Origin: Rhodococcus globerulus NBRC 14531
GTDB lineage: Bacteria > Actinomycetota > Actinomycetes > Mycobacteriales > Mycobacteriaceae
DNA length: 56,449 bases
Assembly: GCF_001894805.1 (NCBI RefSeq)
Contig: NZ_BCWX01000014.1
Location: 1 to 56,449, forward strand
Reading direction: 5' to 3'
The notes below the pieces were generated by a model. It was not told where the DNA came from, ran no database searches, and saw nothing but the letters and a program-made list of their open reading frames with translations. The position numbers were made by a program, and so were the translations under genes. This document shows positions 8,175 through 16,942 of this stretch, one piece after another (the first letter of the stretch is position 1; each line of letters opens with the position of its first letter).

Positions 8175-9494
8175 CTAGTCCTTGGTCTCGGTTGGTGGGT
8201 GCGCGGTCTTCAGTCGTGTGGGTTCGACGGTGATGGCTGCGAGGAGGGCGGCGTTGATCGGGTCGCCGTAGGGATCCGGCGTCGTGACGCGGACAACGCC
8301 GGTTCTGCTCGGTCCAGACAGGGCGATTGTCGAGGTATCGCTTGTCTGGTGGTTGATACTTCGTAACTTCTCCCTGCCGGCAATGCTCCATTTGGTTCCG
8401 TATGTATCGACTGCTACATCTGCTCGGGTCGCCGCTTTCGCAACGGTGCGCTCCGATTCTGGATCGGTAACGGGTATCAGGCGGCGGGTCGTCTCGTCGA
8501 GGACGTGGAGGCGATGAAGGTCCGGTTCTGTGCGCACGGTTCCGTGTCGTCGATTGTTGGACAGCCTGGCTCTTGACTGACCTACGACGTAGAGCTTGTG
8601 CTGGTGGACGGTAGTGACCCTGCCACCTGTAGTGGTGTAGCGATCGAGGTTCAACTCGCCGTCGCCGGTGAGCGTGCAGCGGTGGACGTCGTGTGGGGAG
8701 GTGATCCCGCAGCCGTCGTTGCCGTCGGCGTGGACTCGGCGCGTCCACAGTTCATCCAGGACTTCGATAGGCAGAGGCAAGGTATATCGAACGATGTTCG
8801 GCGGACCGCCACGTGATGCGTCCACCCGAAGAAGTATCGGATCCGACGCGTGCATGACCCACACGATGTTGTCGTAGGCAGCGACAGCGCCGGCCTTGAA
8901 GGGTGGTGTGCTGTCCGATCGGGTGTTCAGGTCGAGTTCGACCAGGACGCCTACTGCTACGAAGTCGCCGTCTCGTGTTGTTTCGGTCGGCCACCAGCTG
9001 ACGTCGGTTGGGACTGCGCCGACTTCCGACAATCGATCCGAACCGGGGATCTGGCCCCAGCCGTTGTCGAGGCGGCTTACGCGTCGCTCGACGAGCTGGA
9101 TTCGACGCGCGCGGCCGTAGACCCGGCCTGGTCTGTCTTGGCCTCGGTCGTCCTCGAGGTCTGCGCTGAAAACCCCGGTGAGGGTGACCGGTTCGCGGAT
9201 GGCACGGTCGGTCCACCATTGACTGCTCCACCCGTCGCCGTAGACGAGGTGCAGCCACCGCAGAGCGCCATCAGGGCCGGTCACCGGGGCGCGGCCGTAT
9301 GCCGGGCAGGCGATTGCTGTTCGCGTTTCATCACACACCGACGGCGTATCGCCAGCTGAATAAAGTACCAATGACACGTCGACGACGTCGCCGATTGCAG
9401 CGTGGGGAAATGATCCATCGCCGATGACCCATCCGGGGACGAATACGCGCAATGTTCGAGGATGTTGAATTACCTCGCGCACTTGGTCGTTCAT
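8175..9494 (-). CDS. Unknown protein, propeller-like, paralogue A
   Basis: This 439-residue protein is paralogous to the divergent gene at 9827-11338. The N-terminal module (~1-150) is beta-rich and ends with LVYGDGWSSQWWTDRAIREPVTLTG and GRVYGRARRIQLVERR. The rest has repeated short strands such as VAVGVLVELDLN, AYDNIVWVMHASDPILLRVDA, HDVHRCTLTG, and TYGTKWSIAGREKLRSI, like NHL/Vgb-type beta-propellers. No secretion signal is seen. The fold assignment is by pattern only and no enzymatic motif is visible. Its start faces paralogue B across ~330 bp. Confidence 0.65.
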   Translation of the reverse strand: MNDQVREVIQHPRTLRVFVPGWVIGDGSFPHAAIGDVVDVSLVLYSAGDTPSVCDETRTAIACPAYGRAPVTGPDGALRWLHLVYGDGWSSQWWTDRAIREPVTLTGVFSADLEDDRGQDRPGRVYGRARRIQLVERRVSRLDNGWGQIPGSDRLSEVGAVPTDVSWWPTETTRDGDFVAVGVLVELDLNTRSDSTPPFKAGAVAAYDNIVWVMHASDPILLRVDASRGGPPNIVRYTLPLPIEVLDELWTRRVHADGNDGCGITSPHDVHRCTLTGDGELNLDRYTTTGGRVTTVHQHKLYVVGQSRARLSNNRRHGTVRTEPDLHRLHVLDETTRRLIPVTDPESERTVAKAATRADVAVDTYGTKWSIAGREKLRSINHQTSDTSTIALSGPSRTGVVRVTTPDPYGDPINAALLAAITVEPTRLKTAHPPTETKD

Positions 9495-9826
9495 GTTGTT
9501 CCCGACGCACTAGGGGGTCCGAACGGCGAAGCGTTCGGGCGTCAGGTCACCGCTCCTGACGATACAACCATCGTTCAACGACGTCGGATCCGTTTCGAAC
9601 AAGGCTCGATCCCGATGCTTCCCGTGTGATGTGTTTTTTCGTGTAGATGGCGCGACGGCCTTGTGAATCACGTTGCGACGGAGCTGGATCCGAACCTGAG
9701 CAACGCAGAAGCCTGACGCTAGAGGGCAGCTGGTTCGAATGGTGCCGTTGTCCATACATATCCAGAGGCAGGTGTGAAGGCGACACGAATTGGTACGGTC
9801 GTCGGTATGACTCCACTGAAAGGCGC
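9495..9826. other. Divergent intergenic region between the two paralogues
   Basis: This 332-bp region separates the starts of the divergent paralogues. Several frames are open on both strands, but none has convincing protein character or a ribosome binding site. It probably contains both promoters. I saw no strong palindrome. Confidence 0.4.
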
Positions 9827-11338
9827 ATGACGCGCCAACGCACGCTTGTCGTGCAGATCGAGAGCATCGCGATCGAGGATGGCCAAATCGTGCCGCCGAG
9901 TCTCGGTGACGTGATCGAATTTCCGCTTCGCTTCGTCGAACACCCCGCGGCCGATGCCAACACGGTGACGATTCGCGCGCTCCTGGAAGCAAGTGCCCTG
10001 GATCCGATTTTCCAGTACACCGGCCATGATTCGCCTCGCCGGTGGGAATGGAACGGATTGTTGCGCGGTGACGGCTGGACGGCGTCATGGCGCGACTTCC
10101 GGCCACTCACCGGACAGGTGGAGCTGAGCGGCCGTTTCTACGGAGTGATGGGGTATGACACCCCGACCAGGGTGCGTGGGCGGGTGACCCGCGTGCAGCT
10201 GGTCAGCGCGCGCTACCGGCGCCCGCCTGAGAGTCACGGGTGGAGCATCGTGCCGGGCCACCGTACGTTCCGCGACATCGAGGCGGCACCACGTTTCTTC
10301 GGCAACGACATGTTCATGCGCGACGATCTCTTCGAGGTGGATCGCGGTGTCGGGGTGCTCGTGGACCTCGATCTCGACGACGTACCTCCAGTGCCGGCCC
10401 GCCCGTCGATCGTTCCGGGTGACGTGTCCGCGTCGGGCGAGATGTTGTGGGTCGTGGACCAGCTATTGCCGATCGTGGTGAGCGTTGATCCCGATCATGT
10501 TGCCCGCGAGTATGTTCTGCCCGGTCAGATCGGACACTCGCGGCGCCTGTGGGCCACCCCGACGGGATGTTGGGTGGGCGGCAACGACGGCCTGTACCGG
10601 TGCGTGATCGGGGAGGACCCTCGCAAAATCTCGGACCACCCGGTCCATGCCGGTGCAGTGATCGGCGAGCACTTCCTGGCCTGCCCATCCGGCACGAAGT
10701 GGTCGCTGCACACCCAGGACCACGAACCTATCGCGGTAGACGTGCCGGACGGCTACGTCAGTTCGATAGCCGTCGACGGTGAGTCCTTTGTCGTTCTGGC
10801 AGAGCAGCGACATACCGATGCGGCATCGACCTACCGGCTGATTCGAGTGAACGTCTCCGGTGATGTGACCGTCGGTCCGGACTTGCCGCCGATGCAAGGT
10901 TTTCCCAGGCCATTTCTCGTAGGCTCACCACTTCGAGTTTTCCGCGGCAAGATAGCGGTGGTGGTGCGTCCCGATCTGACGTACGGGACGGTGGAGAAAC
11001 TCGGAGGTGATGTCTTCCGGGGTGGTCAGGTCGGCGACTTCGTGTGGATCATCGGTCACCCACCGGACGGGACGTCGCGAACGCGGTGGTGGCCGCTACC
11101 TGGTCCTGCCGAGTATGACCGCACCCGCCAGTTCTGGCTTTTCACCTTGTTGGATGCGGGCACTCTCGAACCGGTGAAGAGCACACCGATTTTCGCCCCC
11201 GCCCCCGCTGTGACGATCGACCACAAGGGAACCGTCTGGGTGAGAGGTGATGGTGTGCAGTCGATTCCGGCGGAGTCGATGCAGTGGCCGAATGACTTGG
11301 ACGTAGCCGCCCTGCTCGATGAATCTCGCCCGCAGTAA
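9827..11338 (+). CDS. Unknown protein, propeller-like, paralogue B
   Basis: This 503-residue protein aligns along its length with paralogue A. LLRGDGWTASWRDFRPLTGQ matches LVYGDGWSSQWWTDRAIREP, and RVRGRVTRVQLVSARYR matches RVYGRARRIQLVERRVS. GVGVLVDLDLD matches VAVGVLVELDLN, LWVVDQLLPIVVSVDP matches VWVMHASDPILLRVDA, and SGTKWSLHTQD matches YGTKWSIAGRE. Beta-propeller-type repeats seem likely in residues ~170-480. The ATG at 9827 with upstream GAAAGG is preferred; the frame is open further upstream but that part lacks protein character. Function is unknown. Confidence 0.65.
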   Translation: MTRQRTLVVQIESIAIEDGQIVPPSLGDVIEFPLRFVEHPAADANTVTIRALLEASALDPIFQYTGHDSPRRWEWNGLLRGDGWTASWRDFRPLTGQVELSGRFYGVMGYDTPTRVRGRVTRVQLVSARYRRPPESHGWSIVPGHRTFRDIEAAPRFFGNDMFMRDDLFEVDRGVGVLVDLDLDDVPPVPARPSIVPGDVSASGEMLWVVDQLLPIVVSVDPDHVAREYVLPGQIGHSRRLWATPTGCWVGGNDGLYRCVIGEDPRKISDHPVHAGAVIGEHFLACPSGTKWSLHTQDHEPIAVDVPDGYVSSIAVDGESFVVLAEQRHTDAASTYRLIRVNVSGDVTVGPDLPPMQGFPRPFLVGSPLRVFRGKIAVVVRPDLTYGTVEKLGGDVFRGGQVGDFVWIIGHPPDGTSRTRWWPLPGPAEYDRTRQFWLFTLLDAGTLEPVKSTPIFAPAPAVTIDHKGTVWVRGDGVQSIPAESMQWPNDLDVAALLDESRPQ

Positions 11339-11984
11339 TCCCCGTCGACATCACCAGGAATCGAGGACTACGCGGGATATGGTCCTCGATCCCGGTAACA
11401 GCATCAGTGCAGGGTTGAGAGTGGATGACGATCTGTCGGACCTGTGCCTCGACGGTAGCGCTCTCGCAGGTGACAACAGGTGCGCCTTGTGCGGCCCCGG
11501 CCGCTGTGACGGTGTCCCCGGTGCGCTCCCACGTTGCCCAATTACTGACCGGACGCGGCAGTGGGTTCGGTTCGGTAGCCGCAGCTTTCGCGAGGACACC
11601 GGTCAACAAATCGGTCTGAGTTGCGCGGTTGAGCGCCTCCCAACCTGATCGTCGCGGCCGGGCTGCCAAGAGAAGATCATCGACATGGCGTTGGCGGCCA
11701 CGGTCTTCGGCTGCGCGTGCTCAGGCGAGAGCAGGTGGCCGTGCTCAAAATCGGCATCGCTGCCTCGGAAGTGCTGGTTACCGAGGTCTCGGCGTGTTGG
11801 CGCAGAGCGAGTACCTCGCCGACAATCAAAAAGACGGCAACGATCACGCCGACGATCGTGCAATCACCCGAGGCCTTAGGTGCGGTGGAGTCGTCCACAT
11901 CTGGGGCGGGTCCGTGGTTCTGACCAGCGGACGGCATGCCGTGCCCGATCGTGGTTATGTGGATGACTGCGGTATATATCGGTA
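11339..11984. other. Interval without a confidently supported gene
   Basis: This ~650-bp stretch lies between paralogue B and the toxin-antitoxin pair. Several frames are open. The best is minus 11677-11937 (86 codons, ATG at 11937), which includes one membrane-like segment CTIVGVIVAVFLIVGEVLAL but ends in low-quality Ser/Thr/Arg sequence. A minus frame of ~170 codons ending at 11142 overlaps the 3' end of paralogue B and looks non-coding. This may be decayed coding DNA. Confidence 0.35.
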
Positions 11985-11993
11985 TTGATATAT
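11974..11993. promoter_or_regulatory. Inverted repeat in promoter of the toxin-antitoxin operon
   Basis: Perfect 7-bp arms atatatc / gatatat are separated by ggtatt, just upstream of the RelE/HigB-like toxin gene. The AT-rich palindrome probably overlaps the -10 region and is a good candidate operator for autoregulation by the XRE-type antitoxin. The symmetry is visible; function is inferred. Confidence 0.5.
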
Positions 11994-12002
11994 GATGGTG
12001 GG

Positions 12003-12353
12003 GTGGAGCGAGGCGACGAGAAACCGATCCGGTGGGTGGGCAGTGCGCTCGACGACTTGCGTGACCTTCCGGCCGATGTGCAGGACGATCTCGGATATCA
12101 GATCGGGCGAGTGCAGCAGGGGTTGGAGCCGGATGACTGGAAGCCGATGAAGGACGTCGGGGCTGGTTGCCGCGAAATCCGAGTCCGGACGTCGGATGGA
12201 GCGTTCCGCACGTTCTACCTCGCGAGCTTCGCTGGGGTGATTTACGTGTTGCACTGTTTTCAGAAGAAGACGCAGAAGACTTCGAAGTCTGACATCGAGT
12301 TGGGTCGACAGCGGTACAGGGCGGCGTCGGCGCATGCGAAGGAGAAGCGATGA
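12003..12353 (+). CDS. HigB/RelE-like toxin (Gp49 family)
   Basis: This ~116-residue protein is of the phage Gp49/HigB class: IRWVGSALDDLRDLPADVQDDLGYQIGRVQQG, then WKPMKDVGAGCREIRVRTSDGAFRTFYLASF and GVIYVLHCFQKKTQKTSKSDIE. The basic C-terminal helix and the REIR..GAFRTFY strand match RelE-superfamily ribosome-dependent mRNA interferases. I prefer the GTG at 12003; a TTG at 11985 in the same frame is possible. It is followed by an XRE antitoxin with a 4-bp overlap, the toxin-first order of higBA loci. Confidence 0.8.
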   Translation: MERGDEKPIRWVGSALDDLRDLPADVQDDLGYQIGRVQQGLEPDDWKPMKDVGAGCREIRVRTSDGAFRTFYLASFAGVIYVLHCFQKKTQKTSKSDIELGRQRYRAASAHAKEKR

Positions 12354-12652
12354 GTGAGAACGATATTGTCGAGACCGCGTCGGTATGGGAGGCGGTGAGT
12401 GACACCTCGGGTGAGGCGTACAACCGTCGACTCCGCGCGGATCTGATGACTGCGATCCGTGGGCAGATCGACCGTTTCGGTTGGTCGCAGGTTGTTGCTG
12501 CCCAGAATCTCGGTGTCACTCAGCCGCGTTTGTCGGATCTCTATAGGGGAAAGTTGAGTAAGTTCTCTCTCGATGCTCTGGTCAATCTTGGTAGCAAGGT
12601 CGGTGTCCATGTCGGAGTGCATGTGGACACCGGCACGCTCAGCAACCGTTGA
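12350..12652 (+). CDS. XRE-family antitoxin (HigA-like)
   Basis: This 100-residue protein contains a helix-turn-helix: FGWSQVVAAQNLGVTQPRLSDLYRGKLSKFSLDALVNL at ~43-80. This is typical of the short HigA-like antitoxins paired with Gp49-type toxins. Translation is coupled to the toxin (ATGA at 12350-12353). A small internal duplication VGVHVGVHV lies near the C terminus. It should bind its own promoter; the inverted repeat at 11974-11993 is the best site. Confidence 0.8.
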   Translation: MSENDIVETASVWEAVSDTSGEAYNRRLRADLMTAIRGQIDRFGWSQVVAAQNLGVTQPRLSDLYRGKLSKFSLDALVNLGSKVGVHVGVHVDTGTLSNR

Positions 12653-12811
12653 CGCCCCTGCTGAGCTTGGCCGGCGCTGTGATCCGGGCGTGCACGCCGT
12701 AACCGGATCGTTGATCCGGCCCTTCTGTGCGGGGTTCGACCTGTTTCGCAAACGAATGCTCCTCAACGGCTGACGTATTCAGAATTGATCACGGAAAGTG
12801 GGCCAGAACCG

Positions 12812-12831
12812 GGTTTCGACCGTCGTTCACA
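12812..12831 (+). repeat. 20-bp repeat, IS21-like terminus, copy 2 of 3
   Basis: It is identical to 2060-2079 and, like that copy, directly follows an ISL3 3' end. Here the ISL3 remnant encodes only a tail reading RKRMLLNG and stop, at ~12748-12773. The ~95-bp blocks at 1985-2079 and 12737-12831 are thus direct repeats that flank the 2-12.8 kb segment. Confidence 0.6.
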
Positions 12832-13749
12832 GTCGGTCGAGGAAGTTGGTGCGAGCGGATTGAAGTAGCTCGTGGTAGTCCATTCCGTATGTCCAGGCGG
12901 CATGTTGAAGTGCATTGATCGCGGCCTCCAAGGGTGGAAGTTCTTCAGCGGTGTCGTTTTCGAAGGCGGCGAGCGCTTGGTATTGCGGGATGACGTCGGC
13001 GCTGCCGGGGATTCCGGTGTTGATTGTGCGGATGATTCGTGGGTCGGCGGTGAGGCGGGCGGCGGAGACCATACCGTTTTCGAAGGCTTCTGGTCGGCTG
13101 CGGCCTTTGTCCACGGCGTCCAATCCTTCGGCGATCCAGTCGATGTGGGAGATTCCGGCGCGGTCGAAGGCGCGGTGCACGCACCAGCGTGCGAATGCGC
13201 GTTGATCGGTCTCGTCGAGTTGTTCGATACGTTCGACGAGTTCGCGGTCGAATCCTGCCATGTATTGAGCTGAGTAGAGCGATTCGAGTTCCGCCGACAA
13301 GGGGCGGTCACCGAAATGTGCACGTTGTGCGCGATCGGCTTCGGCTTCGGGGCTGTAGACCCCGACCCGGACCGGATCGCCGTCGGGGCCGATGATGGTC
13401 ACGATGCGACTGTCGATGTCGTCTTCGGTGGGTTGGTTCGATGCGGAAGGTTCGGTGGACCATGCGGTGTCGGTTTCGAGGATCTGGCGCACTTCGAGAT
13501 CGATCATGCTGTCGGGTTCGTGGGGCCAGAGGTGGAAGAGGTAGTGCTCGGAGGGTTCGTGGACTTCGAGTCCTGCGTTGATATCGCGTCCGCGGGCGTA
13601 GGCACGAATGTGGTAGCGGCCGGAGGGGATTGGTTCCAGGGTTGAAATGACGGAGCCGGCGGCGGTGGTGAGCAGTAGATTCTCGCGCGATTCGATGGCG
13701 GATTCTGCGATGACTTCCCAGTCGCTGTGGTGGGAGTGGTCCGGCCGCA
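12827..13749 (-). pseudogene. 5'-truncated unknown actinobacterial gene fused to ISL3 fragment
   Basis: About 307 codons remain of a protein unrelated to transposases. The first domain reads HHSDWEVIAESAIESRENLL, then IPSGRYHIRAYARGRD and HYLFHLWP. This is the beta-rich pattern of a widespread actinobacterial family of unknown function often found near immunity-type genes. A helical C-terminal domain follows (ARWCVHRAFDRAGISHIDWI, ENGMVSAARLTADPRIIRT). The natural start is missing: at ~13750 the frame continues without a break into the ISL3 transposase (LDRFAVHL then RPDHSH). The chimeric frame (12827-14092) is 421 codons. Confidence 0.6.
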
Positions 13750-14870
13750 AGTGGACTGCGAACCTGTCCAACACCGTGGGCCGGCCGGCCCACGGCGCCC
13801 CCAGCAATTCCTCGACACTGTTCGCGTAGTAGAAACGACGAACGGTCTCCCGTGCCAGTCCGAGTTGCCGTGCGATTGTTCTGATTCCCATGCCTTCGTT
13901 CTTGAGAGTTGTGACCGCCTCGAATCGCCGTTTCGTGCGGACGGTAAGTATCGAACTCTCCTGACGAGCTACGTGCACCTGTTCGGCGGCCATCCTCAGT
14001 TGCTCCAACGCGGTGCGATCCATCGAACGTTCAGGCTCTGACTCGGGCTCCTTCCTCAGGCAATGATGATGGGCTGCAACGGTTTTCTCCACTGCCTCGG
14101 CAAGGTTGTGCCACAGGTGCCAGCGGTCTGCGACTTCGATCGCTTCGGGTGCTCCGGTGCGTGCGGCTTCTTCCGTACGCGCCGGCGCGGTCGCGGCAGA
14201 TCACCTCGGTACCGGGATGTGCTCGCAGCCATTCGGTAACTGTTTCGGCTTTCCGATCGGCGAGAACATCGACGGGTCGGTGAGTGCCCATATCGATCAG
14301 AACTGTGCCGTAACGATGCCGCCGACGGAGAGCGAAATCGTCGATGCCAAGCACTTCGACAGTGGTCGTGGGCGGATCCGGTAACGCTCGGACCAGCCGC
14401 AACAAGGTAGAGCGTCCGACGGAAACTCCTAGCGTAGATGCCAACCTCGATCCGGCTCGTCGCGCCAACGCGAGTGCGATCTTCTCGAGGATTTCGCGCA
14501 GCAGCGGAGTGGTCCGTGTGTAAGCCTTGGTTAGTCCGTCGATCTGCTCGACAAATGTGCGTCGGTCACAGCCGGTGTTCGAGCACAGAAATCGACGTAC
14601 CTGCAAGACGACGTAACTCGATCGTCCAGCGATGGCCGTATCGGCGAGCATTCGTTCGTACCGACTGTGCACGCGTTTCGAGGAAACATCACAGGTAGGA
14701 CAGCTCGCCGAAGTCGACAACGGCGCCGCACGAATACGGACTCCACCTGCGGTGCATCGACCGAATCGATGTCGACCCCGACAGATGCGGAAGAAGTACA
14801 CGCAGATCACAACAGTTCTCAGAACACTACAACGATCATCTCCCGCACGGTCCACGTCCTACCGGAACGA
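13750..14870 (-). pseudogene. ISL3-family transposase copy 2, 5' part only
   Basis: The minus strand carries the first two thirds of the same ISL3 transposase as copy 1: zinc region CPTCDVSSKRV, FVEQIDGLTKAYTRTTPLL, VLGIDDFALRRRHRYGT, and helix-turn-helix MGIRTIARQLGLARETVRR. One frameshift lies near 14170, where RDRAGAY runs out of frame, and another early in the N terminus. The 3' third is absent and replaced by the unknown gene at 13749. The left IS end near 14.87-14.89 kb directly abuts another ISL3 right-end sequence at 14895-14915. Confidence 0.8.
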
Positions 14871-14924
14871 CACGCGGCGCGAAGCTGGAACCGTCACGGA
14901 AAGTGGGCCAGAACCAAAATTCAG

Positions 14925-15387
14925 ATGCCGTTGACAATGATCGATCAGATCAACGAGAAGACGCGTGCAGCTCGGCTGCTGGCCATGTACGAACACATCT
15001 TGGGTCGAGCGAGCGGATTTCCTGAGATGAAGCGGATTATCGAGCCGCCAATGCACATAGACAGTGTCCTGAGTTCGAACATTCAGTTCTCCGACTGGAT
15101 CGCCGCATGCGTAACAAGAGCGATTCGAGTACCAGATCATCAAGGAATCTCCCTACCAGCGGGTGACGAGGGACAACGCACTGCCGTCGGTCAGGGGCGC
15201 ATTCACTCATGAGTCGAAGATCCACCTGTGGCAGCGTGACCTTTCTGATCTCAATCACTCGGACATCTTCCGCAGTGATCGACTGCTGCATCCTGCGGCG
15301 GCGGGACAGTTGGTCGGCGACTATCTTCTGGCAGATCGATTCCGTCGAATGAAAGCTGCGGCCGAGCGAGCACAGACCAGGCAGTAG
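14925..15387 (+). pseudogene. DUF3800 protein remnant, frameshifted
   Basis: The C-terminal part of a DUF3800 (RNase H-like fold) protein: INEKTRAARLLAMYEHILGR, then MKRIIEPPMHIDSVLSSNIQFSDWIAACVTRA. The frame shifts near 15125 and continues as YQIIKESPYQRVTRDNALPS, RGAFTHESKIHLWQRDLSDLNHS and KAAAERAQTRQ stop. The N-terminal half is missing, cut at the ISL3 end. DUF3800 genes are frequent in rhodococcal accessory DNA. This copy is dead. Confidence 0.65.
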
Positions 15388-15785
15388 AAGGTGTTCACCG
15401 TTGGCGATTTCGTCTGGCGAGCAACAGCGTTGGTTGTACTGGCCAGCCAGCCAGTAGTCATACACAACTGAGGTAACTGATCACGTCATTCCGGAGCAGT
15501 TTCATTCGCTGCAGGTTGACTTGCAAAGCTGACTTCATGAGCAACTTCGGCAAGTCGCGCTTCGATAGCGGGCATCGTCCGATCGAATGCATACTCACGG
15601 CCTATGCCCCGTTGACTCCCGTGTGGCACAGCATTGAGGTCGCGTTGGGGTAGCAGGCCGGGTAGCGCGAGTCCGGTCAACAGTGTCGGTATAGCAACCT
15701 CGGCAACGTACCGATGCAATTGATTCAATTCGCGACCAGGCGGTACCCACCCTGCATTGTCGGAGGACGGCAGACTCAGGATCGC
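15388..15785 (-). other. Junction region before the catabolic island; partial open frame
   Basis: No intact gene is seen. A minus-strand frame (15486-15785, no clear start) reads LNQLHRYVAEVAIPTLLTGL, ALPGLLPQRDLN and MPAIEARLAEVAHEVSFASQ, ending TGA at 15486. Its composition looks coding and it could be the 3' end of a gene whose beginning was lost where xdhC now ends (15786). I cannot name the family. This is probably the left breakpoint of the catabolic segment. Confidence 0.3.
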
Positions 15786-16928
15786 TCAACTGGCGCGCTG
15801 AAACCGGGAGTGATCATCAGACGGCGCCGGCGCCGACCGGTGGATCGGTCCCTCCAGTTCGGCGAGTCGTCGTCCCGTGCCGTTGCGTCGCAGGGCGATG
15901 ATCTCCGCAAGGATGGAAATCGCGGTCTCTTGCGGGGTTTCCGCCCCCAGATCCAGACCGATAGGTGAGGACAGACCGGCCAGTTCGGAATCGGTGACGC
16001 CCGCGGAGCGGAGCCGTTCCAGTCGATCGAGGTGGGTGCGTCTGCTGCCCATCGCCCCGACGTAGCCCGCATCCGATCGGAGTGCGACCTCGAGCACGGG
16101 AACGTCGAACTTGGGATCGTGCGTCAGCACGCAGATCATGGTGGATTCGGTGATCGTTGTCTGCTTCAGATAGTCGTGCGGCCACATCACTACCACGTCA
16201 TCCGCCTCGGGGAACCGTTCCTTGGTCGTGAACACCGGTCGCGCGTCGCACAGGGTCACCGAGTACCCGAGCACCTTCGCGGCGCGGATGAGTGCATGTG
16301 CGAAGTCGATCGCGCCGAACACGAGCATCCGCGGCGGTCGGGCGATCGAGGAGATCATCACCGACAGATCGGCTTCCGCGCAATCGCCGGTCTCGCCCAT
16401 GCGCACGGTTGTGACGGCACCAGCGTCGAGGTGAAGCCTGGCCTGCGCGACGACCGCCGCGTCCAGGAGCGGATTACCGCAGGACCCGGCCCACGAGTTG
16501 CCGGTCACCACCATCGAACGGCTGAAATGGGCGCCATCGGTGATGATCGTCGCAGTCGCCAACGGCTGGTCGGCCGCGACCGCGCCCGGCACCATGGCGA
16601 TGCCGGGGAGATGCTCTGGACCTGCCGGTTGCACGAGGACCTCCATGGACCCGCCGCACATCAGCCCGATCGACCCGGCTTCGTCGTCGCTGATGGAGTA
16701 CCGGCGGATTGTTGCTCCCCCGGTATCCATCACCTCCGCTGCGATGTGGACGATGTCGCTTTCGACGCAGCCGCCCGAGATGCTCCCGGCGACCGCACCG
16801 CCGCGTGCGATCGCCATCACGGTGCCAACGGGCCGCGGGATGGACCCGGTCGAGCTGATGATCGTCGCGATGGCACAGTCCATTCCGGCCGTGTGCCATG
16901 CGGCGACCTTCTGCAGAATCTCACGCAT
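15786..16928 (-). CDS. xdhC: XdhC/CoxI-family molybdoenzyme maturation protein
   Basis: This 380-residue protein of the XdhC/CoxI family binds molybdenum cofactor and inserts its sulfurated form into xanthine-dehydrogenase-type hydroxylases. The N-terminal XdhC domain has TIISSTGSIPRPVGTVMAIA and GSISGGCVESDI. The C-terminal Rossmann-like domain contains ARPPRMLVFGAIDFAHALIRAA, VLTHDPKFDVPVLEVALRSD and YVGAMGSRRTHLDRLERLR. It is the last gene of the minus-strand operon, 15 bp after the CoxG-like gene. The order large subunit-CoxG-XdhC indicates service to the adjacent hydroxylase. The gene symbol is by family. Confidence 0.88.
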   Translation of the reverse strand: MREILQKVAAWHTAGMDCAIATIISSTGSIPRPVGTVMAIARGGAVAGSISGGCVESDIVHIAAEVMDTGGATIRRYSISDDEAGSIGLMCGGSMEVLVQPAGPEHLPGIAMVPGAVAADQPLATATIITDGAHFSRSMVVTGNSWAGSCGNPLLDAAVVAQARLHLDAGAVTTVRMGETGDCAEADLSVMISSIARPPRMLVFGAIDFAHALIRAAKVLGYSVTLCDARPVFTTKERFPEADDVVVMWPHDYLKQTTITESTMICVLTHDPKFDVPVLEVALRSDAGYVGAMGSRRTHLDRLERLRSAGVTDSELAGLSSPIGLDLGAETPQETAISILAEIIALRRNGTGRRLAELEGPIHRSAPAPSDDHSRFQRAS

Positions 16929-16942
16929 CCGCCTGTCCTTTC

